Positions 6,943 through 13,971 of a stretch of 64,000 nucleotides of DNA are shown one piece after another; position 1 is the first letter of the stretch, and every line of letters begins with the position of its first letter. Source of the stretch: Enterocloster lavalensis (GTDB taxonomy: Bacteria > Bacillota > Clostridia > Lachnospirales > Lachnospiraceae); assembly GCF_902364025.1 (NCBI RefSeq), contig NZ_CABJCG010000007.1, positions 1-64,000 on the forward strand. Direction: 5' to 3'. Made by a program: the position numbers and the translations under genes. The notes beneath the pieces were generated by a model, which saw only the letters and a program-made list of their open reading frames with translations, did not search any database and had not been told where the DNA came from.

Positions 6943-7521
6943 ATGGATGGTAAGCGCCAACAGGAGACGCTTGATTACTATTGTGGCAACAACATGGCCC
7001 GGCTCAGGCAGATTGCCTACCCGATTTTCACCCGGTTCGGCGGAATCTCAGCGAAGGATTACGACGAATTTTACAGCGAGGCCAACCGGACCGTCTGGAG
7101 CGCCGCCGCGTCCTTTGACGATTCCAGGGGCGATGAATTCGAAGCGTTTCTTAAAAGCTGCCTTTCACGGAAGTTCAAGTCCCTGATGACAAGCCGGAAC
7201 AGGGTGAAACGGATTGCGGACAGGATGTGTCTTTCCCTGGATGCGCCCGTGGAGGAAGAGGGCGGAGCGACACTTGGGGACGTGCTTTTGTCTCCCTTTG
7301 ACCTGGAGACAGAGCTTCTCATAGAGACCGGCGCGCCCTCCGGCAGCCGGATGGAACAATATCTGGAAAGACTTTCCCGGAAACAGCGGGAGATCGCCGC
7401 GCTGTTGTTGGAGGGGTACAAGCCCTCCGAGATCCGGGAGCAATTACATCTGTCAGAAAAGGAATATTCGAATCACATGGCCATGCTCAGGTCATATGAA
7501 AATGTTTCAGTGTTATTTTAG
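6943..7521 (+). CDS. Sigma-70 family-like factor under SOS control
   Basis: 192 residues from the ATG at 6943 (AGAGGGGG upstream; an earlier in-frame ATG overlaps the promoter). Residues ~15-90 look like sigma region 2 (ARLRQIAYPIF, KDYDEFYSEANRTVWSAAAS, FDDSRGDEFEAFLKSCLSRK), and residues ~145-185 like region 4 with a helix-turn-helix (LERLSRKQREIAALLLEGYK, PSEIREQLHLSEKEY). Such short sigma-like proteins drive late genes in defective prophages and UV-inducible bacteriocins (PBSX Xpf, UviA). The promoter is LexA-controlled, so this is probably the switch activating the divergently placed phage-like operon. An alternative is that it works with the element's own two-barrel polymerase, which would be unprecedented as far as I know. 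Confidence 0.75.
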   Translation: MDGKRQQETLDYYCGNNMARLRQIAYPIFTRFGGISAKDYDEFYSEANRTVWSAAASFDDSRGDEFEAFLKSCLSRKFKSLMTSRNRVKRIADRMCLSLDAPVEEEGGATLGDVLLSPFDLETELLIETGAPSGSRMEQYLERLSRKQREIAALLLEGYKPSEIREQLHLSEKEYSNHMAMLRSYENVSVLF

Positions 7522-7538
7522 CAGGAGGTACAATCAAT

Positions 7539-8948
7539 ATGGGAATGATGGGGCGGGATAAAACCAAAAAGGACACCTACATGTGCGCTACGTTGCTCAA
7601 TATGTTCAGCCGCAGGGAATTGCGGAAAAATCATCCGCAGCAGAGAAAAGCGGACAAGTGGAAGAGCGATGCCAGGGACGGTTTTATCGCAACCGCCATT
7701 AAGCATGAAGACGTGGATTCCATCAAGATTTGCGAACAGCTGGTGGACGGTAAGGTGATTCTCTGGCTCATTGACGGGTTGCAGAGGCTGACCGTTCTTG
7801 AAAAATACAAGAAGGGTATCTTCAAGCTGGGCAAAAATGTGGAGCTGCCCATCGTCTATTACCAGAGGCCCGGCAAAACCATCGACGAGTACGGCGCGCC
7901 GGTCATGGAGGACGTGGAGTTTGACCTGCGCGAAAAGGGCTACGCTGATCTCCCTATGGAGTTGAAGGAAAAGTTCGACAATTACCAGATCGACGTGGTC
8001 AAGCATCTGGACTGTACGGATGAGGAGATCGGCTACCATATTCGCCGCTACAACCGCCAGACCTCCATGAACCACAACGAAAACAGCATCACCTACATGG
8101 ACGCCATCGCCAAAAACGTGAAGGAAATCTCCCAGTCCCACTGCTTTTTCAAGGATTGCGGCAGCTTTTCCGCCACGGAGCTGAACAACGGAACCTGCGA
8201 GCGGGTGGTGTGCGAGTCTCTGATGGCCATGTTCCATCTGGAAAACTGGCAGAAAAACTCAAAAAAATTGGGAACCTATCTGAACCGGAACGCGTCCGAC
8301 CGCGAGTTTCAGACGCTCAGGCAGGAGCTGGACCGCCTGGAGGCGGCGGTGGGGGACAAGTTCCCCGCCATTTTCACCAGCAAAGACTCGTTCCTGTTCT
8401 TCGCGTTGTTTCACAAGTTCACCCTGCTGTGCGGCGACGATTCCAGGTATGCGGCCTTCCTCCAAGCGTTCCAGGAAGAATTACACGCCAGAACCGTGCC
8501 TGGGCTGCACATGTCCTTCGACGATGTGAACGCCGACCGGGCCACAAAAGACAAGAATGTCATTAGCCGCAAGTTACATATTCTGGAACATCTGATGATG
8601 GAATTTCTTCACATCCAATCCGGCGCCGCACAAACCGCCGCAACCCCGGAGCAGTTCATCGCAGCGTGCACAGGTCTGACGCCCGGGGAGGTTAAAAAGG
8701 ACATCGAGTTCTACAGCCAGCTCCTGGACGATCTGGAAGCCGTCGCAATCAAGGACAACTCCAAACTTCTGGCCCCCGCAAACCGTCTGTCACTCCTGGC
8801 CATGGCCGCGTACTCGTGCAAACACGAGATGGACCTGGAAGCGTGGTTGACGTCCTTTGCGCAGAGGCACAATGAATATCTGGCGGATCAGAGGGAGAAT
8901 TATCGGTATATGGTGGAGGATTTGGAGAAAAATGGGGGTTCTAAATGA
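7539..8948 (+). CDS. DUF262 / ParB-like domain protein of the SOS operon
   Basis: 469 residues, ATG with AGGAGG 10 nt upstream, 17 nt after the sigma-like gene, so co-transcribed under LexA. Residues 70-90 (ILWLIDGLQRLTVLEKY) fit the DUF262 core motif, usually IDGQQRLTTL, with the first Gln replaced by Leu. Downstream HIRRYNRQTSMNHNENSITY resembles the second conserved DUF262 block (N-x-x-x-x-L). DUF262 folds are ParB/Srx-like nucleotide-binding domains, often in GmrSD-type nucleases, but I see no C-terminal DUF1524 HNH motif: the rest is helical and unassigned. So nuclease activity is not supported. Possible roles include regulation, segregation or defence. Confidence 0.65.
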   Translation: MGMMGRDKTKKDTYMCATLLNMFSRRELRKNHPQQRKADKWKSDARDGFIATAIKHEDVDSIKICEQLVDGKVILWLIDGLQRLTVLEKYKKGIFKLGKNVELPIVYYQRPGKTIDEYGAPVMEDVEFDLREKGYADLPMELKEKFDNYQIDVVKHLDCTDEEIGYHIRRYNRQTSMNHNENSITYMDAIAKNVKEISQSHCFFKDCGSFSATELNNGTCERVVCESLMAMFHLENWQKNSKKLGTYLNRNASDREFQTLRQELDRLEAAVGDKFPAIFTSKDSFLFFALFHKFTLLCGDDSRYAAFLQAFQEELHARTVPGLHMSFDDVNADRATKDKNVISRKLHILEHLMMEFLHIQSGAAQTAATPEQFIAACTGLTPGEVKKDIEFYSQLLDDLEAVAIKDNSKLLAPANRLSLLAMAAYSCKHEMDLEAWLTSFAQRHNEYLADQRENYRYMVEDLEKNGGSK

Positions 8949-9122
8949 TATAGACTTTGTGTCAGGCGTTGTGGTATGATAGAAATAATCACGGGGATGG
9001 GTGTGGGAGAGAGGGGAGCTCCGGCGATCCGTTACCCAATGGCTTTGAAAACAAAATCAGACAAAAACCATATAAAAATGGATACGGCACTAGGATTAAT
9101 TAAGAAAAGGGGAGGATAAATT

Positions 9123-9476
9123 GTGACGGAAACAGAGAAGTTGATACTGGATAAGCTGGAAAGCATGAGCGTGGACTTGAGGGAAGTAAAGGGCAAAACA
9201 GCGCGTATTGAGGACCGGGTTACTGGGATCGAGGATAAGGTCGCAGTGATCGAGGACCGGGTCACCGGTATAGAAAACCGTGTCACACGCATGGAGCTCA
9301 CCATCGAAAACGACATTTCCAAAAAAATCGATATTATCGGTGAAGGCCACGACTTCCTCAAACAGCGTCTTGACGAGGCTCTTCAGTTTGAGAAGAAGCG
9401 CGAAGGTATGGAATTGGAGCTGATCAATCATCGGATGGAAATCAATAAGATGAAAGACCGCTTGGATATCGCATAG
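9123..9476 (+). CDS. Heptad-repeat coiled-coil protein
   Basis: 117 residues from a GTG start, GGGGAGG 6-10 nt upstream. Residues 29-56 consist of four 7-residue repeats of the type RIEDRVTG / IEDKVAV / IEDRVTG / IENRVTR, giving an uninterrupted coiled coil; the rest is also strongly helical and charged. No membrane segment or signal peptide. Similar short coiled-coil proteins are common in Firmicutes and phages but have no single function. The stop is 67 nt before the likely start of the ADP-ribosylglycohydrolase gene. Confidence 0.65.
   Translation: MTETEKLILDKLESMSVDLREVKGKTARIEDRVTGIEDKVAVIEDRVTGIENRVTRMELTIENDISKKIDIIGEGHDFLKQRLDEALQFEKKREGMELELINHRMEINKMKDRLDIA
9207..9290 (+). repeat. 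Four tandem 21-bp repeats encoding heptads
   Basis: Units at 9207-9227, 9228-9248, 9249-9269 and 9270-9290, each seven codons in frame of the form att-gag-gac-cgg-gtt-act-ggg. Synonymous differences between units show it is not a very recent expansion. Copy-number change would alter coiled-coil length without breaking the frame. Confidence 0.75.
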
Positions 9477-9543
9477 TATGATATGGGGTTGCCGAAATGA
9501 AAAGCCATGGCTAATAAAAAGTACCAAGCCAGAGGGAGACAAT

Positions 9544-10482
9544 TTGAGAAACATATACGATGGTATAATTGGACTTGCCACAGGCGATGCCCTGGGGGTC
9601 CCGGTTGAGTTTATGTCCCGCGAATGTATAGCAAGGAATCCGGTTAAATCGATGCGGGAATACGGGACGCATCATCAGCCTATGGGGGTATGGTCTGATG
9701 ATACAAGCTTAACACTAGCGCTGTTAGATAGCATGATTCAATGTAAAGCAATTAATTATACAGATATCATGGACAAATTCTCGGCATGGTTATTGTATGG
9801 AGAATACACTGCCTTAGGAGAGGTCTTTGACGTTGGAAATGCCACCAGCAAAGCCATAATGAATTATGGGCGCGGAATTGCCCCATTGGAATGTGGTGGT
9901 AAATCAGAATATGAAAATGGAAATGGCTCGCTCATGCGAATTCTTCCAATCGCCTATTATCTATACAACCATCAGGAACTCAGCATTGATGTCCAAATGG
10001 AGTTAATACACAATCTATCGTCTCTGACCCACGGACATAGCAGGAGCCAGGTTGGTTGTGGGATTTATGTGATGGTTGCAATCAGTTTAATTGGCGGGAC
10101 TGATCCGATAGCGGAGTGTGTTCGAAATGGAATACAGACTGCCTTTGATTATTATGACAGAATCGGTGAAATAGAAATAAGGAGTTATAATCGGCTTAAG
10201 AGGCTGGATGAATTCAAACGGTTGCCGGAGGAACAAATCCAAAGCAGCGGATATGTGGTTCACACTCTGGAGGCTGCATTGTGGTGTCTGTTAAATTCGT
10301 CGTCCTATCAGGAATGCGTACTAAAAGCAGTTAATTTGGGAGACGATACGGATACGGTTGGAGCTGTGGCCGGAGGTTTGGCGTCAAGTTTTTACGGAGC
10401 CGACCAAATACCGGAAGAATGGATCAATGTAATTGCAGGCAGAGAATATATAAAAGAATTATGCTCAAACACACTTGCATAA
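9544..10482 (+). CDS. ADP-ribosylglycohydrolase family protein
   Basis: 312 residues from a TTG start with AGAGGGAG upstream (the frame is open to 9478 but homologous sequence starts at RNIYDGIIGLATGDALGVP). Family hallmarks are present: GLATGDALG near the N-terminus, WSDDTSLTLALLDS (metal-binding acidic cluster), GNGSLMRILPIAYY, the HGHSRSQVG segment and LGDDTDTVGAVAGGLASSFY near the C-terminus. These enzymes remove ADP-ribose from proteins or nucleic acids, or act on related metabolites, using two Mg ions. Codons are visibly AT-richer than flanking genes, suggesting transfer. It has no terminator of its own; the ribU promoter lies over its 3' end. Substrate cannot be told from sequence. Confidence 0.85.
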   Translation: MRNIYDGIIGLATGDALGVPVEFMSRECIARNPVKSMREYGTHHQPMGVWSDDTSLTLALLDSMIQCKAINYTDIMDKFSAWLLYGEYTALGEVFDVGNATSKAIMNYGRGIAPLECGGKSEYENGNGSLMRILPIAYYLYNHQELSIDVQMELIHNLSSLTHGHSRSQVGCGIYVMVAISLIGGTDPIAECVRNGIQTAFDYYDRIGEIEIRSYNRLKRLDEFKRLPEEQIQSSGYVVHTLEAALWCLLNSSSYQECVLKAVNLGDDTDTVGAVAGGLASSFYGADQIPEEWINVIAGREYIKELCSNTLA

Positions 10483-10503
10483 ATAACCCAAAAGCGTTAT
10501 AAT
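10475..10503 (+). promoter_or_regulatory. Promoter of the FMN riboswitch-ribU unit
   Basis: TTGCAT (10475-10480), 17-nt spacer, TATAAT (10498-10503), overlapping the end of the upstream gene and about 25 nt before the riboswitch. Confidence 0.7.
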
Positions 10504-10523
10504 AACCACAACTGAATAAGATT

Positions 10524-10637
10524 ATGTCTTCAGGGCAGGGTGAAATTCCCGATTGGCGGTACAGTCCGCGAGCGCGCAAGCGTTGACCCGGTGAAACTCC
10601 GGGACCAACAGTATAGTCTGGATGAAAGAAGATGTGT
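10524..10637 (+). ncRNA. FMN riboswitch (RFN element)
   Basis: Contains the invariant RFN blocks in order: cttcagggcagggtgaaatt, cccgattggcggt, agtccgcgagc, tgacccggtgaaactccggg, ccaacagtatagtctggatg and gaaagaag closing the basal stem. It binds FMN. Position ahead of a riboflavin transporter gene and of a terminator hairpin predicts premature termination at high FMN. Confidence 0.95.
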
Positions 10638-10696
10638 CAGCATAGACGGGGCGGCTGCATTTTGCAGCGGCCAAATGATGCACCGGATATTATTTG

Positions 10697-10732
10697 ACAC
10701 CTGAAAGGCATATTGCTTTTCAGGTGTTTTTC
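10697..10732 (+). terminator. Riboswitch-controlled intrinsic terminator
   Basis: Stem ACACCTGAAAgg / gcTTTTCAGGTGT followed by TTTTTCT, 60 nt after the FMN aptamer and 84 nt before ribU. It is the expected expression platform. Confidence 0.85.
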
Positions 10733-10815
10733 TGTCAGCCAGGCGGTTTCAACCGTCTGACCGGCGGTACCGGACCGGCGGAATCCGGCAAATAATTCAT
10801 TCGGAGGTAGAAACT

Positions 10816-11496
10816 ATGAACAGCAACGCAAACGTAACTGCAAACACAAAGTCCGGCACGGACGCCAGAACAAAACGGATCACAACGGTGGGAATGCTCT
10901 GCGCCATCGCCTTTCTCATGGTGCTGTTTTTCCGCATCCCGGTAGTTCTGTTTCTGAGCTATGAACCCAAAGACGTGATGATTACGATCGGCGGCTTTAT
11001 GTTCGGCCCCTGGACGGCCATGGTGATCTCCGTGATCGTCTCCTTTATCGAGATGGCTACCATCAGCAGCACCGGCATCATCGGCTGTGTGATGAATATT
11101 CTGGCCAGCTGCTGCTTCGCCTGCCCGGCCGCCTATCTCTACAAACGCGACCACACGTTAAAAGGCGCGGCCATCGGCCTTGTGTCGGGAATCGTGCTGG
11201 CAACAATCGCCATGCTTCTATGGAATTACTTACTCACCCCCATCTACATGGGATATCCCAGAGATGCGGTGGAGGCGCTGCTGGTGCCGGTATTTCTTCC
11301 CTTCAACCTGTTTAAGGGCGGCCTGAACACGGCCTTCGTCCTTTTACTTTACAAGCCCATTGTAACAGCTCTGCGCAAGGCGGGCCTCGTTCCGCCGTCG
11401 GTGCACAACGTCAAGCAGCACAACATGGGAGTGCTGTTGGTGGTGGGACTGATTTTTGTGACCTGCGTTTTAATGTTCGTGACACTGAAAGGATGA
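10816..11496 (+). CDS. ribU: Riboflavin ECF transporter substrate-binding subunit RibU
   Basis: 226 residues, ATG after CGGAGG. An N-terminal polar leader (~20 residues) precedes six hydrophobic segments, including TVGMLCAIAFLMVLFF, IPVVLFLSYEPKDVMITIGG, FMFGPWTAMVISVIVSF, GIIGCVMNILASCCFACPAA and the C-terminal GLIFVTCVLMFV. The YEPKDVMITIGGFMFGP stretch is characteristic of the RibU S component, which captures riboflavin and is energised by the shared ECF ATPases and EcfT, not encoded here. The FMN riboswitch upstream corroborates the substrate. Confidence 0.93.
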   Translation: MNSNANVTANTKSGTDARTKRITTVGMLCAIAFLMVLFFRIPVVLFLSYEPKDVMITIGGFMFGPWTAMVISVIVSFIEMATISSTGIIGCVMNILASCCFACPAAYLYKRDHTLKGAAIGLVSGIVLATIAMLLWNYLLTPIYMGYPRDAVEALLVPVFLPFNLFKGGLNTAFVLLLYKPIVTALRKAGLVPPSVHNVKQHNMGVLLVVGLIFVTCVLMFVTLKG

Positions 11497-11548
11497 TACA
11501 GGCGGGGTAAGGTACAGAACGAAAAATTCATTTTTTCCTCAAAAGTAA

Positions 11549-11577
11549 TTGACAAATCCCCCATATTCCCTTATAAT
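11549..11577 (+). promoter_or_regulatory. Consensus promoter of tRNA-Leu
   Basis: TTGACA (11549-11554), 17-nt spacer, TATAAT (11572-11577); the tRNA begins 34 nt later, as usual for stable RNA. Confidence 0.85.
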
Positions 11578-11610
11578 AACCTTCGTCGCCTGTGATAACA
11601 GGCGCGAAAT

Positions 11611-11694
11611 GCAGAAGTGGCGGAATTGGCAGACGCGCACGGTTCAGGTCCGTGTGGTAGTAATACCTTGTGGGTTCGACTCCCATCTTCTGCA
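11611..11694 (+). tRNA. tRNA-Leu (anticodon CAG)
   Basis: Acceptor stem GCAGAAG / CTTCTGC, D-arm GGCGGAATTGGCAGACGC, anticodon stem CACGG / CCGTG with loop TTCAGGT (anticodon CAG, reads CUG), a long class II variable arm and T-arm GGGTTCGACTCCC. Discriminator A; CCA is not encoded. Confidence 0.95.
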
Positions 11695-11701
11695 GGCGCA
11701 G

Positions 11702-11737
11702 AAAAGGCGGAAAGTTCATCAGAGCTTTCCGCCTTTT
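11702..11737 (+). terminator. Terminator after tRNA-Leu
   Basis: Perfect 13-bp stem AAAAGGCGGAAAG / CTTTCCGCCTTTT, 8 nt after the tRNA. Confidence 0.9.
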
Positions 11738-11750
11738 ATAATCCGCAAAA

Positions 11751-11768
11751 CTGTTGCAAATGCAACAG
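11751..11768. promoter_or_regulatory. 18-bp palindrome upstream of sufC (possible operator)
   Basis: CTGTTGC-AAAT-GCAACAG, a perfect 7-bp inverted repeat located about 120 nt before sufC and upstream of a TATACT-like -10 at 11823. No T-run follows, so not a terminator. The regulator is unknown. Confidence 0.35.
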
Positions 11769-11891
11769 ACATTTCCTGGAAGCCCAGGTAAAATAAGGAT
11801 AGTAAAAAAAGGAAAAATAGTGTATACTGTAGGTTGTGGCTGCATTTGCAGCGATCCAGAGTGTTAAAAAACAGAGAGGCAGGAGAAGGCT

Positions 11892-12626
11892 ATGCTTACA
11901 TTAGAGAATCTTACCTTCGACGTCAATGACGACGAGGGAGGAAAAGGGATTATAAAGGATTTGAACCTGACCATCGGAGACGGAAAATTTGTGGTGATCA
12001 CAGGCCCCAACGGAGGTGGAAAGTCCACCACGGCCAAGCTGATCATGGGCATCGAGAAGCCCACCAGCGGAAGGATTCTGTTCGACGGCCAGGATATCAC
12101 AGATATGAATATTACTGACCGGGCGAATCTTGGAATCAGTTTTGCGTTCCAGCAGCCCGTGCGTTTTAAGGGCGTACAGGTCCTGGATCTGATCCGTCTG
12201 GCGGCGAAGAAAAAGCTGTCCGTAACCGACGCCTGTCAATACCTGTCCGAGGTGGGGCTTTGCGCCAAGGATTACATCAACCGCGAGGTGAACGCCAGCC
12301 TGTCCGGCGGCGAGCTGAAGCGCATCGAGATCGCTTCGGTGCTGGCCCGGGCCTCCAAGCTCTCCGTTTTTGACGAGCCGGAAGCGGGAATCGACCTCTG
12401 GAGCTTTCAGAACCTGATCCAGGTGTTCGAGCGCATGCGCAAAAATACAAACGGGTCCATCCTGATCATTTCCCATCAGGAGCGGATTTTAAATATAGCG
12501 GACGAAATCGTGGTGATCGCGGACGGAAAGATTGTCAACCACGGTTCCAGGGACGAGATTATGCCCCAGATTATGGGCACCGCCTCCGCGGTGGATGCCT
12601 GCAGCAAGTTTTACAATCAGGATTAA
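11892..12626 (+). CDS. sufC: SufC-type Fe-S assembly ATPase
   Basis: 244 residues, ATG after AGGAGA. A soluble ABC ATPase: Walker A GPNGGGKST (residues 38-46), Q-loop FQQPVRFKGV, signature LSGGELKRIE, Walker B LSVFDEPEAGID and the switch His in ISHQE. The sequence around LSGGELKRIEIASVLARASK and the following one-gene SufB-like partner identify SufC rather than a transporter ATPase. It drives conformational change of the SufB-type scaffold. No sufS, sufU or sufD accompanies it, so this is a two-gene arrangement (see downstream gene). The reading frame ends 31 nt before the next start, so they form an operon. Confidence 0.9.
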   Translation: MLTLENLTFDVNDDEGGKGIIKDLNLTIGDGKFVVITGPNGGGKSTTAKLIMGIEKPTSGRILFDGQDITDMNITDRANLGISFAFQQPVRFKGVQVLDLIRLAAKKKLSVTDACQYLSEVGLCAKDYINREVNASLSGGELKRIEIASVLARASKLSVFDEPEAGIDLWSFQNLIQVFERMRKNTNGSILIISHQERILNIADEIVVIADGKIVNHGSRDEIMPQIMGTASAVDACSKFYNQD

Positions 12627-12657
12627 ATCGCCGTACGGAAAAGGAGATGAATCGAAA

Positions 12658-13575
12658 ATGGATGAAATTCAAGAGAGAATATTGATGGAAGTTGCGGACC
12701 TGCACGGGGTTCCGGAGGGCGCTTACAATATCCGCGCCAACGGCAAGCTGGCCAGCCGCAGCACCACCGCAAATATTGATATCACCACCAAGGAGGATGT
12801 GAGCGGAATCGACATCCGCATAAAGCCCGGCACTAAGCATGAGAGCGTGCACATTCCGGTGGTGGTCAGCGAGAGCGGGCTGAAGGATATGGTTTACAAC
12901 GATTTTTACATCGGCGAGGACTGCGATGTGGTCATCGTGGCCGGCTGCGGCATCCACAACTGCGGCGACCAGGACGCGGAGCACGACGGCATCCACCGCT
13001 TCTATGTGGGCAAAAACGCTAAGGTAAAATACGTGGAGAAGCACTACGGCGAGGGCGACGGCCGCGGAAAGCGGATTTTGAATCCCCTGACCGAGGTTCA
13101 TATGGAAGAGAACAGCTACGTGGAGATGGAAATGGTTCAGATCAAGGGCGTGGATTCCACGGATCGTGTTACCAACGCCGAGCTGGCCGCGGGGGCCAAG
13201 CTTATCGTGCGGGAGCGCCTGCTGACTCACGGCACTCAGAGCGCCGTCAGCACCTATGTGGTGGATTTGAATGGAGATGACGCCAGCACGGATCTGGTAT
13301 CCCGTTCCGTGGCCAAGGACCAGTCCATTCAGACCTTCAACTCCAAGATCAACGGCAACGCAAAATGTTCCGGCCACTCGGAATGCGACGCCATTATCAT
13401 GGACGACGCCAAGATTATCGCAGTGCCCGGCCTGACCGCCAACAACATCGACGCCGCACTGATCCACGAGGCCGCCATCGGCAAGATTGCAGGCGAACAG
13501 ATCGTAAAGCTGATGACCCTGGGCCTGACCGAGGAAGAGGCGGAAGCCCAGATCGTAAACGGCTTCTTAAAATAA
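12658..13575 (+). CDS. SufB/SufD-family scaffold protein (SMS-type, minimal Suf)
   Basis: 305 residues, start ATG with AAAAGGAGATG upstream. The right-handed beta-helix core of the SufB/SufD family is visible, and the conserved C-terminal block (KINGNAKCSGHSECDAIIMD, then AKIIAVPGLTANNIDAALIH, EAAIGKI) is the SufC-interaction and cluster-binding region. C and H residues in that block are candidate ligands. It is much shorter than typical SufB (about 470 residues) or SufD, matching the short B component of the two-gene SUF-like minimal systems described in archaea and anaerobic bacteria. It probably assembles Fe-S clusters with the upstream ATPase. Cysteine desulfurase must be supplied elsewhere. 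Confidence 0.82.
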   Translation: MDEIQERILMEVADLHGVPEGAYNIRANGKLASRSTTANIDITTKEDVSGIDIRIKPGTKHESVHIPVVVSESGLKDMVYNDFYIGEDCDVVIVAGCGIHNCGDQDAEHDGIHRFYVGKNAKVKYVEKHYGEGDGRGKRILNPLTEVHMEENSYVEMEMVQIKGVDSTDRVTNAELAAGAKLIVRERLLTHGTQSAVSTYVVDLNGDDASTDLVSRSVAKDQSIQTFNSKINGNAKCSGHSECDAIIMDDAKIIAVPGLTANNIDAALIHEAAIGKIAGEQIVKLMTLGLTEEEAEAQIVNGFLK

Positions 13576-13607
13576 GAAAGAACACAGATGAAACGATAAC
13601 AAGAAAG

Positions 13608-13660
13608 ACGGCTCTCCCGCAGCGGTGGTTTCCATCCGGCGGCGGAACCGCCTTTTTTAT
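13608..13660 (+). terminator. Probable terminator of the suf operon
   Basis: GC-rich imperfect stem (GGTGGTTTCC with GGCGGAACCGCC, allowing G-U and a one-base bulge) followed by TTTTTTAT, about 45 nt after the stop. Confidence 0.6.
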
Positions 13661-13676
13661 TCCGCGCCCCTCGCCC

Positions 13677-13838
13677 CCAATCCCGTTGTGCCCCGCCGCC
13701 CATCCCGTTGCGCCCCGCCGCCCATCCCGTTGCGCCCCTCACCCCCCATCCCATTGCGCCCCGCCCCCCATCCCATTGCGCCCCTCGCCACCCATCCTAT
13801 TGCGCTGCCCGCCACCCATCCCGTTGCGCCTCCCACTC
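13677..13838. repeat. GC-rich minisatellite, seven degenerate units of 22-25 bp
   Basis: Repeats of the core CCCATCCCGTTGCGCC separated by CCGCC/CTCACC-type fillers; later copies vary (CCCATTGCG, CCTATTGCG). It lies in the 396-bp gap between the suf operon and iadA, which otherwise holds only a terminator and a promoter. Overlapping open frames on both strands are low-complexity translations of the repeat and not genes. Confidence 0.85.
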
Positions 13839-13899
13839 ACATATCCCCCTTCTCCCCACCACAGTACGCCCCCACACAGTTTCATTTTACCACCCAATG

Positions 13900-13908
13900 T
13901 GCTACAAT
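13900..13908 (+). promoter_or_regulatory. Extended -10 promoter for iadA
   Basis: TGCTACAAT, an extended -10 (TGnTACAAT), 64 nt before the start codon, with only a weak -35 (TTTCAT) 17 nt upstream. It directly follows the minisatellite, so repeat length changes could affect it. Confidence 0.45.
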
Positions 13909-13971
13909 CATAACATACATAACGGCACACCAATCACACATTAAAAAATAACCCACAAAGGAGCAAACACC

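Noticed and set aside
8949..9122. Promoter or RNA element in the gap before the coiled-coil gene
   Set aside because: A TATGAT at 8975 has no acceptable -35 at normal spacing and I saw no stable stem; nothing reportable.
11611..11694. tRNA-Leu as attachment site of the phage-like element
   Set aside because: The tRNA lies 2.7 kb beyond the last element gene with ribU in between, no integrase is present, and I found no copy of the tRNA 3' end elsewhere in the window.
13677..13838. Possible CRISPR array
   Set aside because: Units are 22-25 bp, directly adjacent and degenerate, with no unique spacers and no cas genes.
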